From contig NW_017265147.1 in the NCBI RefSeq assembly GCF_001638985.1, forward strand, positions 465,545-529,544: 64,000 nucleotides of DNA, written 5' to 3'. Of the stretch, positions 11,894 to 23,418 are shown piece after piece. Position 1 is the stretch's first letter; each line of letters opens with the position of its first letter. Position numbers and translations under genes: made by a program. The stretch is from Phycomyces blakesleeanus NRRL 1555(-) (Eukaryota; Mucoromycota; Mucoromycetes; Mucorales; Phycomycetaceae). The notes below the pieces were generated by a model that was not told where the DNA came from, made no database searches, and saw only the letters and a program-made list of their open reading frames with translations.

Positions 11894-12705
11894 AACAGTA
11901 AGAATAATATTAATAATAATAAAATAATAAAGAGGTGTATACTATATTTTATTTTCATCTTTTATATGTCTCTTATTTTTGTCATTAATAATGAGTTGAT
12001 ATATCTTGTTCACTATGTTGTTTACTACATTGAGCTTACCGTCCCTATTAGTAAGAATTACAAATAGATTTTGATACAGCAATCTTTTCTTAAAAAAAGT
12101 GTGCCTGATTATTAATGGGGCTTCAATTTAATAATCACTGATATCATGACGTAGTTTTTCTCTTTCGCGTTTTTTTAACATGACATCAATTCTCGCTCAT
12201 TTTGGTAAGTGGCCTTTTTGGATTTTCTTTTTCTTATATTTTTTATGACATCAATTCTTGCTCTTTTTTTCAATTTTTTTTGATATACTTTCTTATTAAA
12301 AATAAGTCATATATCATACATTATTATATTCTAATAAAAATTGGTATTTTTTGCGATGCAATAAAAATATTATTGAGTCTAAATTAGGTGCATCTGTAAC
12401 AACAAGTTTTTCCTTCCAGAAAAATAATTAAATACTACATTTAACATTTAATATTTTATTTTTATTTTTTATTTTTCTGCCAAGTCAATTGAAACATATA
12501 TTCTTTAAGACAATTGTGCGATTTATTACCTAATTAATAAATATTTGTGTTTGTATCTGTGTTTATTTAATATAATCAGAAAAAATTGCGAATTCACATC
12601 TCAAGAAAAAAATATATTGAAAAATGATGGTGTTTGAAATATTTTTCCAAATTTTGCCAAAATTCAAAAAATAAAATTTGACCAAATCCACCCTCCTTTT
12701 GCAGT
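11894..12705. other. CACTA-1 right subterminal region
   Basis: AT-rich, noncoding sequence between the first transposase exon and the right terminal repeat. It probably holds the transposase promoter and transposase-binding repeats, but I see no obvious repeat array. Short hydrophobic frames such as 12202-12387 are T-run artefacts. Confidence 0.45.
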
Positions 12706-12706
12706 G

Positions 12707-12933
12707 TGTGGCTGATGTGCACTGGGAGTTCCCTCAGAGGCGGACGCAAACGATGGGGCTTGGGAGCCAATGAGGAAGAACCAACAGGAGGGAAGACACT
12801 GGAAAAATGACCTGACATACGTATGTGTAAAGGCGTAGTTACTCAGGTGTCAAGACGAGGTTTAACATTGAGTCCAGATACATATCACCATGTAACAAGT
12901 TCGTCTTAGCACCATGTGCCATGACCAGCTATA
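12707..12933 (-). pseudogene. Gypsy-A fragment between CACTA-1 and CACTA-2
   Basis: A minus-strand frame (Met at 12818) encodes a Pro/Ser/Leu-rich segment ending PPLRELPVHIS. It runs to the CACTA-1 end and would continue into the protease fragment at 5889 if CACTA-1 and one duplicated triplet are removed. The assignment to gypsy-A rests on strand and continuity, not on a recognised domain. Confidence 0.4.
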
Positions 12934-13525
12934 CACATGTGTGGGGTCAAATAAAAATGACGGGGATATAGTTCTTTAGCACTTTTGGTGTGTTGATCTG
13001 ACTTGGGATATTGAAAAGAGTTTTTTGAAACCAAGGTTTTATTTTTATATGTTTTATATGGAGCTTTAAAGGTGGATAATATATTTATTTTCGATCTTGA
13101 CACAGTAGTATAGTTCAACATTACACCTCTTCGTTATCTTTTATATCCAATTAAATTCAATACTTGAGCAATTCTTTGGATTCTGAACCATAGTATAGTT
13201 CAATCGTTTTTATTTTAATTTCAGAAATTGTTTTATTGGTAAAAGTTTATAATAGTATTTATTTGGAAAGAACAGAATGTTTCTAGAACTATAACAATCT
13301 TATAGTATTGATTTATTGGATATCCGTTATTGCTTCTACTGGTCTGCTTGATACTGTTTGAATAGAATAATTATCTACAGAAAAGAAATACCTGAAAATA
13401 TAAAAAGAAAGCAGACTGTTTGTTGAAATACAACAGTCTTTAAGAAGCATAGAAAAATTATTAGCTGTGTGCTGGGTACTACATTTAATGTAGTATGCTT
13501 TTACATTTTGTGTACACTTTTATAC

Positions 13526-13877
13526 TTACATTGTAAATATTGGAAAAGAGCGAGCAAAAAATAGATGTTGATATTGATAATCCATGGCGTTCCTTATGAT
13601 ATCTTTCACTATAAAAACAACGAAAAACATTAATTTTTGTGAATCGAATAAAATAATAAATAATTTACATACCAGTAGCAAGAATATATATTAACAGAGA
13701 TAGATTGTCTTTGTAAACACTTGATAGAACTCTAGTGAAAAATAATAATATTTTATGTTAACACATTATAATATTAATATAACTAAAATAAAAAATAAAG
13801 TAGTGATCCTTACCATGTAATGTCATTTCCAGCTGTATAATGTAAGGGAAATCAAAGACGGGATCAACAGTGTTCAT
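13526..13877 (-). CDS. Small spliced gene in CACTA-2, about 69 residues
   Basis: Three minus-strand exons join cleanly, with both introns in phase 1. The first starts MNTVDPVFDFPY (ATG at 13877) and ends at GTAAGG. The second (about 13676-13733) uses an AG acceptor and a GTATGT donor. The third ends FPIFTM with stop TAA at 13526-13528. The product is hydrophobic/aromatic in its C-terminal half and matches nothing I recognise. It lies between the left end of the element and the accessory gene. Comparable splice-rich minus-strand stretches occupy the same place in CACTA-1 and CACTA-3. It may be a third element gene or chance. Confidence 0.33.
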
Positions 13878-14629
13878 CTATAATAAGACTTCATTTTAGT
13901 AAGATACATGTCAAAATAATATATATATATATACTACCTTGATGTTTTTAACCAAATTCATTTGTAGCAGTTATTCTTGATGATCAAGTCTGTAATAAAA
14001 AAAACAAGTCAGAAGGATTTTTATAGATGTCAATTTCGCAAAATATAATATTGACCTTTGTTAATCTGGACAGCGATTGTGAAATGAATGCATTTAAATG
14101 AGAGCAAACGAGTATCTATTATGATAATAAAAGAATGTATTAATTTTTATTGTTTATAAAAAAGTATTTAATAAAGAAGTATGTTACCAAAAAAAAAAAG
14201 CCACTAATATAATAATGACAAACGTTGGAAAAGAGGAAAGGAGCAGAAAAGAAGAAAGAAAAAGACGTAAATTTTTTTTCCGCGTTTGAAACAAAATACC
14301 GAAAAGCTTATCCAATAAATGATAGCAAAAAAAACTGAAAAGAGGTGATCAATTGAGGCCAAAAAATGTATCAAGGCCGATTTGCATCTCAGTGTTTCAA
14401 GAAGTTGTCTTTGAAGTGTTCCTGAAGCATCACTACCGCCTATAAATACTTAATATTTCTACTTGCAATTCAATGTCACTCACTCTTGATTATATCATCT
14501 CAACAAATCTACGTTGCGAATTTATTGTAATTTACATAACAAAATAAATGGATTGTCTCTTACAAAAGAGAATAAAAAAGAAAAAGAACTAATATTAACA
14601 ATTGAAAATATTATAATGTATTATAGATA

Positions 14630-15758
14630 ATGCCTACCCCCAACTGCAGACTCACTCCTTCTCTTGCTAGCACTGATGTCCAGTTGCTACAAGCTTTGAA
14701 TGCGATGAAAGAAGAGATGAAGGCCATGAAGGATAAAATCACATTGATGGATACAAGAATCGGTGTAGTGATCACCGGTAACGCAACCGCCATTAATGGC
14801 ATTGATGCCTTGTCTGCCCTCCCAGCATCTGCGCATGTGTCCACTAATGTTGCATCCACTTCTGCTGCCCTTCCCATCACCGAATCAAGTGATACTAACG
14901 CTGTATTTGTAAGTATAAAGATACAAAAGACACTTGCCAATCTTGTTGCTAATTAAAATATAATAGGGATACATTCATGGTTATATGTGGAACCCAAAGC
15001 TAAAATCAAGAGACCAGGCAGAAATCCAAGCAAACGCCATAAAACCAAAGTGGGCAGTTGATGTTCGTTTTGATCGCTCTCCAAATAGAGAGTTAGTCAA
15101 ACAACTCTTGTATTACTTGGAAAAGAAGTTTGCTGGCACTGATATGAGGACACGCGACCTTCGTAAGTGTATATATACAAACTTCTGTAGTAGACGTCGC
15201 CAGCAAAGGGAACTTCCGGAAACAAGACGAGCCTTGAATACTAATTCAAGAAGATCTGGCCGTGAAACTGATGTAAACTATATTTTCAATTTATGCTAAA
15301 TAATAACAATTAGAATATTAATTGTATTGTCTTTTTCCTTTAGAACTACACTCGCCGTCGCCTTGCTTATGATGCTTACAAGGCTGACATTGATCTCAAG
15401 ATGGGTCGAAACTGCTCTGGACTGATCCAAAAGTCGGTCATGTCTGAAGGCGAATCAGACGATGATATGTCCCCCTCTCAGCCAAGAAATTAGATTCGTG
15501 TTGCTCGCCCAAGTTGGAGAAGTGATGAGGTAAAACCTAACAGTTTTCTTTTTTGAATGATGCCAGGCTGAATGTTAATATATGTTTATTACTTAGCTTA
15601 ACAAATTCATTACGGAGGTTGACTCGTTTGTTGTTAAGCAATTGGGTGCAAATTCCCGCCAACTGCTTAAGAGAGTTTATGGTAGAACAGTGGAATCAAC
15701 AGTCCCAATTGATTTAGATCCTGCTCTACCTCAATGGGCTCTTAAATATGGGTCATAA
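14630..15758 (+). pseudogene. CACTA-2 accessory gene, one nonsense codon
   Basis: There are four plus-strand exons with phase-0 introns: 14630-14908, 14967-15272, 15344-15529 and 15597-15758. The N-terminal exon includes a predicted amphipathic/coiled segment (LLQALNAMKEEMKAMKDK). Exon 2 is basic (RRRQQREL). Exon 3 ends RPSWRSDE, which matches CPTWRSEE at the same place in the CACTA-3 gene. Exon 2 is exactly 306 bp in both genes. An in-frame TAG in exon 3 (after QPRN) truncates it, perhaps CAG to TAG. Total length without the stop is about 310 residues. Function is unknown. It is transcribed towards the transposase, and the two 3' ends are about 140 bp apart. Confidence 0.7.
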
Positions 15759-15897
15759 ATAAAACTCATTTTTCGTCGTTTTTTTTTCTTTTACTCTCAA
15801 AATTTCTTAACACATATGTATTGTTCGCAACATATATAATAAGACTACATTAGCTTATGTATTGAAATTTTTTATTAAAAAAGAAATGTATTAAATA

Positions 15898-18800
15898 TTA
15901 ATTGTATTGTTTGTGTGGTAAAGTGTTGACAAGTATTTTCTTATTATTTGTGCTGGTTTTATAATCACATGTTGCAACAACTGATGATATTCGATGTACT
16001 GGCAAGATGCATTCAAAATCACACGCAATAAAATCTGCACTGCAGATGTCAACACTTTCCAACTCTCTTGAACGGTCATGCTCAATCTGGAACCACTTAA
16101 CAAACGCAAACACGTGTTTATCTTGATAAACGACACGTGTTTGGAGCTCTGTGTTGTCTGCTGGTGGAGTGAAAGAGTGCAAGAACAGATACTGAATTTG
16201 GCCAGTGTATGCCAACCAATTATTGCCTTGACTTCCAAGGAACAGAGATTGAACAAATGAGCCGCGACCAGAAGCATATTTGCAGCCTTTGTAAACCTGA
16301 CCAAGCAAATTGATTGATTTCAACTTTATGATTTGGTTGTCGACAAAGGAGAATGGAGAGGAGGGATGCTGGTAACCTTCAAGATTTGGCATGCAGTATG
16401 CGACTTTATAGTAATCAAGCAAATGAGGATAGTCGACATCACTCATTGCTGATGGGGGTTCGATATGGAGAGGAAATGCGGATGGAGGAAGAGGTTCATT
16501 GCCAAGGACTGGAAGAGAAGGGTTTGAGTATGCTTGGATAAAGGCTGATAGTCTGAACGGGCGCTGGGGAAAAGTTATTGTATTTTTTGAAGTGGAGGGT
16601 TGAGCTGTGGCAGTAAGCTTGGCGAGAAGAGGAAGAAACGGTACTTGGCTTGGGCATGTGAGAGCAGCATGAACGAAATCACCTTTGAATGTATCTTGGA
16701 CGAAACTATTCATGTATGTAACCTCAAAGGAATCTTTTCTGTTCGTATTCACGTTCTTTAGCAGACCATTATATCGCTCAAACCCGAAGAGCCAATATCC
16801 ATATACTGGTCCAAAATCACGGATGGTCTCGCGAAGATGGAGATGTAAATGCATGTTACAGGTGAGAATAGTTGGAGTGTAAATACGCTGGCACTCAGTA
16901 CAGAATTCTTGAAGAAATTTATGGCCGTCATCAATGTCAGAGAACGTGATGCTTGGCTTTACTAATTGGCGGCAGGCATCAACAAAACTGATCCAATTTC
17001 TGAACATTTCAATTGGCAGGACGGCCTTCAACAAGATAGGCGAATACACTAGCACCCAGGACTTCCATTCATCAGCTTTCATGTATGGAAAGCCCTTTCC
17101 GATCTTTGATTTCAACACCACGTAATCCATTGGCACCACCATTGTCTCTGCCATTGTTTGCATCGTAGCTAGCTTTCTATCATCTATCAGTCCTTCTTTT
17201 ATCCACTGCTCCATCATTCTCTTTGGTGTCCCCAGGAATAAATTATGCATGGGATCGATGATCGTTCCACATACTAGATCAAAGTATCCAAGGCGATGCA
17301 GCTGCGACCATCGAACACCATTTTCGATTTCCAACTGATGCCTTTCTGAGGGCGTACTGGCACTCTTCCACTCCTCAGCATGCAACCTGTTTTCCAGACC
17401 GCTACGGATTTTCCATGTCGAATAGTCGAACCCACTGAAGTCGACCTGATTGGTGCTTGGTAACCTGGTAAACTGCCTCACACATCTGGGGCATGCACAA
17501 GTACTGTTGTGGGCGGTGAATCCACTGGTCTTCCTGGCGGCGGGGATGTCACAGGCAACCATATGTAACGCGGCACGTACATTAACACCGGCTGGGCACT
17601 CAAAGGTCGGGATGGTTATCCCTGTAAACAACTGCAGCAATTCATCGACTATTGGCTTTAAATAGTGGTTGATCTCTTCGGTCTTTGGCTCCTTAGGACC
17701 AGGCATCAAACCAACAAGGATGACATTTTCAGGCTTAAATCTTTCCTCACGAGGCAAGTTATTTATCGCAAGGTAGATAGCTCCAGTTGAATATGTAACG
17801 CCATCAAATGGCTGGAACCAGTCGATGTTCATTGTTAGCATCAATGAACGAGGTTCATCCACAAACGATACGCCACTTTGGTCCTTTAGCTCCTTCCACA
17901 TAGCACCATCATAGACGTCGCATAGTGTATCTACGACCTTAAGCTCTTTGTTCCATTGTCTGATTTTTTGCTCGAACCCAGGACGAAGAAAGAAAACTTG
18001 TAATGATCTCTGGATAGAGTTGTAGACGTATGATCGCTTGGCTACCATGGCACCAGAAGATGAAACCTTCATCAATTCACAATTGCATGCTGATTGAGAA
18101 CCATGCTTTTTGAAGTCGCAATGAGTAGGGAGAGGCACATCTTGTTCGTAAACCTTGTGGCAGTCTTCACATACAACAGACTTCTTGATACCATTGGCGT
18201 AATTGGAAAAACCAGTCATTCTTTGCAGGCCAATAAGACTTGTTGGTAATTGGAAATCTTCGCCGTAGATCTTGAGTAACTGATTGATAAATTCAATCAA
18301 TACGGCGGCACCTTTGTTAACAACATAACGTGAGATAAAAAGAACGGCAAAGGTAGCAATGAACCGATGGACAGGGTTTTCAGGCATGTTAGGAGCATCA
18401 AATGGGTCTATTTAAAATTAACAAAAATAAATTAGAACAAATTTTCTTTAGGTCTGTTTTTAAGAAAACAAAATCATTTATGACTGACCTTCATTAACAA
18501 ACTCTTCAACGTCTGTCTCAACACCTTCTTCTTCACCACTGCCAGAGTCAGAGTTTATGTCTCTTTCAATGTCAGAGTCATTGCCATTGACCTCGCTGAT
18601 CTCATCGTCTACCGAGACATTGTCAGCCATCGTGGCGGCATTTGAATCAGGTGAGTCGGCCTGATTGTCTATTTTTTCGATGGATTCAGATTGACAGGTT
18701 GGGATATATACAAATATAGATTAGTTTAGCTTATTGTCTCTACTGGTTTTCAAATATTTTTTTTTCTTTTCTTTTCTTACATTGGGTATCAACATCCATC

Positions 18801-19061
18801 ATTTGTTCTTCTTGCACAGCTGTGTTTCATTAAAATTAAAAAAATAAAGAAGTTATTACTCAGTAATCAAAAAATAAACCCTGAATATAACATACTATTT
18901 GCCAATCTTTCAGCCATATCCAGTCTCTCGATTCTCTCAAGCTCATCTTTTCTAATATGGCACTCAGCGGTTCTGCTTGTCACCAATGAGTATCTCTGTG
19001 AATTTCTGCTACATTGAGCACAACGGCAGACAACATTACGGCGGTGAGGGATAGAAGGCAT
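15898..19061 (-). CDS. tnp2-type CACTA transposase, open throughout (CACTA-2)
   Basis: Spliced minus-strand gene. Exon 1 (19061 to about 18896) starts MPSIPHRRNVVCRCAQC, a Cys/His zinc-binding motif. Exons near 18820-18782 and 18704-18490 are short and acidic (DVSVDDEISEV-like). The main exon, 18407 to 15898, is open for more than 829 codons. It carries the tnp2 landmarks VGLMPGPKEPK, ACDIPAARK, IDPMHNLFLG and FERYNG, conserved with CACTA-1 and CACTA-3, and paired cysteines near its N terminus (CEDCHK...CDF). No stop or frameshift is visible, so the enzyme could still be made. The family cuts and pastes CACTA elements in the nucleus through subterminal repeats. Confidence 0.85.
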
Positions 19062-19549
19062 TTTATGTGTTTTGTTTGATGTGATTTATTGAAAATAAAA
19101 AGAGGAACAAGCGTAAAATATACTTTATTTGCACCGACTTTATAGTAAAAAAAAAGCACTATATTTTATAGTTGTTTAATTAAATTCTTCTAACAAGTTC
19201 TTTTCTATATTATTAAATATAGAAAGAGACATGACAATTATGATATTATCAATTCATAGTCTTTATTCAAATGTTTTCAAGAATGCCTGTTGTGTGTAAA
19301 AGACATATATTTTTCTACTATGAGTTTATAAATAGATTATTGCGAGAGTAAATCCAGAAAATAGTAGGAATAAAAAAAAGGGGTGGTAGAATGAGAATTA
19401 TGATAGGTCTCTGTATGTGAATTTAGCCTTCAGTACCAGACTGATATTCTAAAATTCTGTTAGCCAATGAAACCAACTAAAACTACATCTTTGACCTGAA
19501 CTTCAAAAAACACACTGAGTTGAAAAAAATCACTATTTCTACACATGTG
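19062..19549. other. CACTA-2 right subterminal region
   Basis: Noncoding, AT-rich. It lies between the start codon of the transposase and the tentative right end, so it should contain the transposase promoter. I see no repeat array. Confidence 0.4.
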
Positions 19550-19574
19550 TTTACCAACCTGGCCACATTGTTAA

Positions 19575-20881
19575 TCAGGGCGGTTTTTCCAGTGAGAGGT
19601 CCGGAGCTGGAGTCATATAGGTATCGTTGGTAGGGAAAGTGTTGAGCTGACCCTGTGCATATAAGTGCTGTTGAAGCAGTGGAAGCGTGTTTAAGAGAGA
19701 GTGTAATGGTACTGTTTTGTCAACAGCCTTTCCTTTGTTATGAGTATATGGACCCTTAGAAGACAACGGGTCAACCACCCTAGCACATTCAGCAGCATAC
19801 ACCGGAGCGGTCTCAACCATGTTGACAGCAGCGTCCTCAGAGACAGACACCTTAGGTTGATTATGGGTGTCAGCAAAACTTACTAACGCCCTTGGCCTTT
19901 TCCCAAATCGTTGTCTTTGTTCAAACGTTTGGGACAATTGGGTTTGATATGACCCTCTTCCTCACACCAGAAACAACAATAAGTTTGAGGACCAGAAGAG
20001 CCAGCCAAACCAGCCACAGGACCAGAGCCACCAAAACCAGACCCATGAGGACCAGAACCAGAGAACTCATCAGAACCACCAGAACCACCAGGACCACCAG
20101 AACCACCAGAACCAGAACCAGAACCACCAAAGCCAGACAAATCAAATCCAGAAGAGCCGGAAGTTTGAGGGAGGGGATGACGAGTGTCAACCAAATGGAT
20201 CTTCATAGATTTGAATTCTTAAATGAGTTTGGAGAGAGCATCTTCCATGAAGGAGTTCTTGGACACCAAACCTTGCCCGGAGAAGTGACCAAACTCGGGG
20301 ACAGAGTGCAAACCAGAACGACAGTACTTCTCTTCGACCGCCTCTACCTTGGCGGCTCATCAAACCAACTTGTCCCAGGAGCGAGGAAGACCAGACTTCT
20401 CTATCTCATAAGCAATCTCTGGACGGAGAGCCTTCAACAAAATCCGGATTTTTTGGGCCTTATTGGACAAAGTGACCAGGCCAAAGAGTTCCTGCAGGTG
20501 GAGGGCTACCTTACCGACGGTTTGTCCTGAGCCTTGTCTGGTTTCTTCAATTTCCGTCCACCTGACGTCTTTCATCTGCTGGGAGACGAACTGCTTCTTG
20601 AACTCCTTGGAGAAGACTTCCCACATTGTGACTTTGGCCTCACAGATGGCCCACCACTTGGCAGCCATGCCACAGAAGTGGGTGGCCGCCACCAGAATTG
20701 CTTCTTCGTCAGTCATACCGATACCTTTTTTCAGTTGATCCATATGTAGCAACCAGGAGAAAGACTTGCCATTTGGGCCACCGACAAAGATTTCCGGAGC
20801 TGAGAGGTACTTGGAGATGTTGGATGATTTACATTCTCCTATGGGAGCAGGAGAAGAAGAAGGGGGCATATTGCATAGCAC
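19575..20881 (-). pseudogene. Ty3/gypsy gag polyprotein (gypsy-A), broken
   Basis: Minus-strand gag starting MLCNMPPSSSPAP. The capsid-like region contains the retrotransposon gag landmarks KWWAICEAKVTMWEVFSKEF and LLKALRPEIAYEI. A long Gly/Ser-rich linker (about 20030-20150) follows, then a CCHC zinc knuckle, CFWCEEEGHIKPNC (C-x2-C-x4-H-x4-C). Lesions are stops near 20360 (two adjacent TGA) and 20213 (TAA), and a frame change after the knuckle. The downstream frame continues to 19575 (ending DLSLEKPP). Gag assembles retrotransposon particles and packages RNA through the knuckle. The pol genes that should follow are displaced or missing because CACTA-2 sits immediately after it. Confidence 0.85.
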
Positions 20882-20915
20882 AATTTGAGTAAGATAAGTT
20901 TAAAAAATTGAAAAA

Positions 20916-20937
20916 GAATCCCTCGGTACGACCTCCA
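20916..20937 (-). other. Candidate primer-binding site of gypsy-A
   Basis: On the minus strand the LTR ends ...ATGTCA, then three bases, then TGGAGGTCGTACCGAGGG. A TGG a few bases inside the 5' LTR is the usual start of a tRNA primer site. The complement ends CTCCA, which I could not match to a specific tRNA; two extra bases would be needed for a standard acceptor arm. Confidence 0.4.
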
Positions 20938-21146
20938 ATTTGACATGTGATGCGTTTGCTTGTTGTGGATTGTAACAGTATCACTTGGCAAATAAATGTA
21001 ATGTGAATTACGAAATACAAAAAGAAGAATACTGTTATATTTTTAGAAAAGAAAGAAAAACAAAGTGCAGACGAGAAGTACGGTGAGACTTTGTTTATTG
21101 ATGAAAAGAGTAATGATGTTCTATTCACTACGGCGGAGAAAATGAT

Positions 21147-21385
21147 AACATGTTACCACTTTGGTAACATAACTGCCATTTTTTACTTAATAAAAAATGG
21201 CAGTTATGACTCTGTATAAGACCAAAACAGGCACTGTTACCATTTTTTACATAGTAAAAAATGGCAGTTATTTATTATGTAAAAAGCCAAAACAAGCACT
21301 GTTACCATTTTTTTCATAATAAAAAATGGCAGTTATTTATTATGTAAAAAGCCAAAACAGGCACTGTTACCATTTTTCAAAAAAA
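21147..21385. repeat. CACTA-4 left subterminal palindrome array
   Basis: Three successive ~60-bp units, each with a near-perfect palindrome such as CCATTTTTTAC...GTAAAAAATGG followed by CAGTTAT and GCCAAAACAGGCACTGTTA. Reverse copies (AATGGCAGTTATG, AACTGCCATTC) lie at 28360-28385 and 28620-28665 near the right end. Subterminal repeats of this kind are where CACTA accessory proteins or transposases bind. Their function here is inferred. Confidence 0.7.
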
Positions 21386-22387
21386 AATCAAGCGTCCTTC
21401 CTTTCCTCTATTACATTCTTTCTTTTGTTCTATTGCTTTCAATTCTAGCACAACCTCTTGTTTTTCCTTTGCAGCTTTAACAGAATGGTCTGTTTTTTAT
21501 TATACAATATTGAATCGGGTTTAATTGAATTGAATCTTTATTTCAATACATGTTTTATTAAATGAAAATGATAATAATAATAGTAATAATGAAAAAACAA
21601 TTCCATCGGCCACTTGCAATAAAAAATGGTTCTGTTTAGCTACTGCAAAACATATGCAGTAAAACACTACTATTCAAATTGTATTTCATATACTTCGGGT
21701 ATTCTAATATATCTTAGATAGCACTTATTATTTTTTACCGATTTCTACAAATATACTAATATTAGAGAAAAAACTTAAAATAAATAAATAGATATAATAT
21801 TATTATAATGCTTACCTTTATATAATATGCTTACTTGTTCAGTAAAATAAGCATTTACTCTAAGAATATATATATATATTAAAGAATGTATTAATATTTA
21901 AGATCTATATATAAGAAAAGCAATAAAACATAAGCACTATAGAAAGTCGTTATCGTAGAAGAAGAAAAACTTGAGCAAAGATTCAAGTCATGTAACATGA
22001 AGCTAATTCGAATCTGATTCATACAACCGGAATGAGCATCTTGTTAGAAAGCTTAACGTGTTTATTCTACTCAATATACTTACATATAATAGAACGACTC
22101 CCAAGTATAATATATCAGTACAAAAATATTACCATTAATTTTTTTCCCAAAAAAAAGGCTATATACTATTTCCTTTTATATTTGAATGTAGCGGAATTGT
22201 AGATGCTGTACATTAGCTTCAAATTCTTGTAATCACAACATTAGCAATCATATGAAAGAGGTCGATAAATTTTTTATATGAAAGAAAAAAGGAATAAAAA
22301 ACATAAAAAGAAAAATGACGAGATAAGAAAAAAAATGCACTAAAGACAGACTAAAAAAATCAAACTCGGCCAATCACAGCAGCCAAA
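21386..22387. other. CACTA-4 noncoding spacer
   Basis: AT-rich, no recognisable gene. It contains short homopolymers and a (TA)n tract near 21870, between the subterminal repeats and the accessory gene. Confidence 0.4.
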
Positions 22388-23418
22388 CTACGATCTTCGG
22401 CTTCTCTTGCGAGCAGGCTCAACACTTGCTGTGGGTGGAGGAGACCTACATAAAAGAGTAAGAAGTTTATATTAGTTTTGTATTAACAGCGCATGAGAAA
22501 AAGCAACAATGGTAACTTACAGCACATCTGCCATTATGGGCGACTCAACATCACCAGTTTCTGACATATCAGGAGAAGAAAGTGAAGAATCACTTATGTC
22601 TTGCTGTGTCTATAGCATAATAAAAGGAAACGATGTTAATTAAAGTTTACAATATATAGATTTGTTAATTGATAAACTTACTTTGTTCTTCTCTGCCATT
22701 CTTCTCTTGTGCGTCTGGTTGTCGCTCTTGAAGCTTTCCCGAAGAAGGCTTCTTGCACATCACATTCTTTTACATTGGTGGATGTGCAATCCACCATTCT
22801 TCGCCAACCTCTCCAAATGCATCATGTAGTATTCCCTGTTTTTCTCTGGGATATTCTTCCATTCTTTTGAGGCCGCAGGATAGTCTTTGTCAATGATATC
22901 ATGCTTTACCGTACAGCCTAATGTTTTGAGATGCAGTCCTTTTACTGTCAAATCATGGTCTGAAAGAGGGACTAATGGGGGCAAAGGCTGCCCTTGTGGA
23001 ACTTCTTTGCAGCGCGCCTTCCAGTCCTGCTCGTGAAGAATCTGAAGCAACAGATTGTATTTTTGTGCTTCGTTTTTTCCTTTGAACTTGCCGCCAGTAT
23101 TGATTACTTGCTTACCGAGCTGATCAGGATACTCTGTGAGCTGGGCTCTTTTCACAGACTTGGCAATGCACTCAAGAGCTACAAAAAATGTATGACAATA
23201 TTAATAAAGTAAATAAACATCTAAGCACAGAATATATATGACTTACAACTTTGCTCAATAATGCTTTGTTGCATTGTAGTTAGATCTTCCGCACTGACTG
23301 CTGGCGAAAATTGATTGCTGAATTGCCTTTGAAGCTCATGCAATGCTTGCTTGATTTCAGCAAGATCAACCTCAATCTTTTGAATTGAGTTGAGGAGAGT
23401 TGTGTTAATATCGGACAT
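22388..23418 (-). pseudogene. CACTA-4 accessory gene
   Basis: A spliced minus-strand gene. Exon 1 (23418-23247) starts MSDINTTLLNSIQKIEVDLA, an amphipathic coiled-coil-like segment with heptad Leu/Ile. Exon 2 follows a TAG acceptor near 23180 and holds conserved-looking text (HEQDWKARCKEVPQGQPLPP). A TGA after CKRM near 22760 interrupts the frame, which continues with RESFKSDNQTHKRRMAEKNK. Later short exons are acidic, and the last ends SVEPARKRSRRS, a basic tail that could be a nuclear localisation signal. No family is recognised. By position it may be the TnpA-like partner of the transposase. It could be intact if the TGA lies in an intron I failed to see. Confidence 0.55.

Larger units (their letters stand above)
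5890..12706 (-). mobile_element. CACTA (En/Spm-type) transposon, CACTA-1
   Basis: A 6817-bp element. The left end CACTGCAAAAGGAG is matched by the reverse complement of the right end at 12692-12706. The flanking triplets are TGC (5887-5889) and TGT (12707-12709), a 3-bp duplication with one mismatch. Inside are a plus-strand accessory gene (7790 onward) and a minus-strand tnp2-type transposase (8775-11893) arranged convergently, the same plan as CACTA-2 and CACTA-3. It was inserted into minus-strand gypsy protease sequence. Confidence 0.75.
12934..19549 (-). mobile_element. CACTA transposon, CACTA-2 (ends tentative)
   Basis: It holds the same gene pair as CACTA-3: a plus-strand accessory gene and a convergent minus-strand tnp2 transposase. 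Candidate ends are CACATGTGTG at 12934 and the inverse at 19542-19549. These would give 6616 bp, close to the 6605 bp of CACTA-3. I could not find a 3-bp duplication (ATA and TTT), and the terminal bases differ from CACTG/CACTA, so the boundaries are provisional. The flanks on both sides are minus-strand retroelement sequence. Confidence 0.55.

Noticed and set aside
12934..19549. Treating CACATGTGTG as proven ends of CACTA-2
   Set aside because: The length agrees with CACTA-3, but no 3-bp duplication is present and the terminal bases are atypical, so the boundary stays tentative.
19892..20530. 212-codon plus-strand frame rich in Arg/Thr
   Set aside because: It is the antisense shadow of the Gly/Ser-rich gag linker and capsid region on the minus strand, which carry the zinc knuckle and gag motifs.
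20916..20937. Assigning a specific tRNA primer to gypsy-A
   Set aside because: The complement does not fit a standard acceptor arm without two extra bases, so no tRNA identity is claimed.
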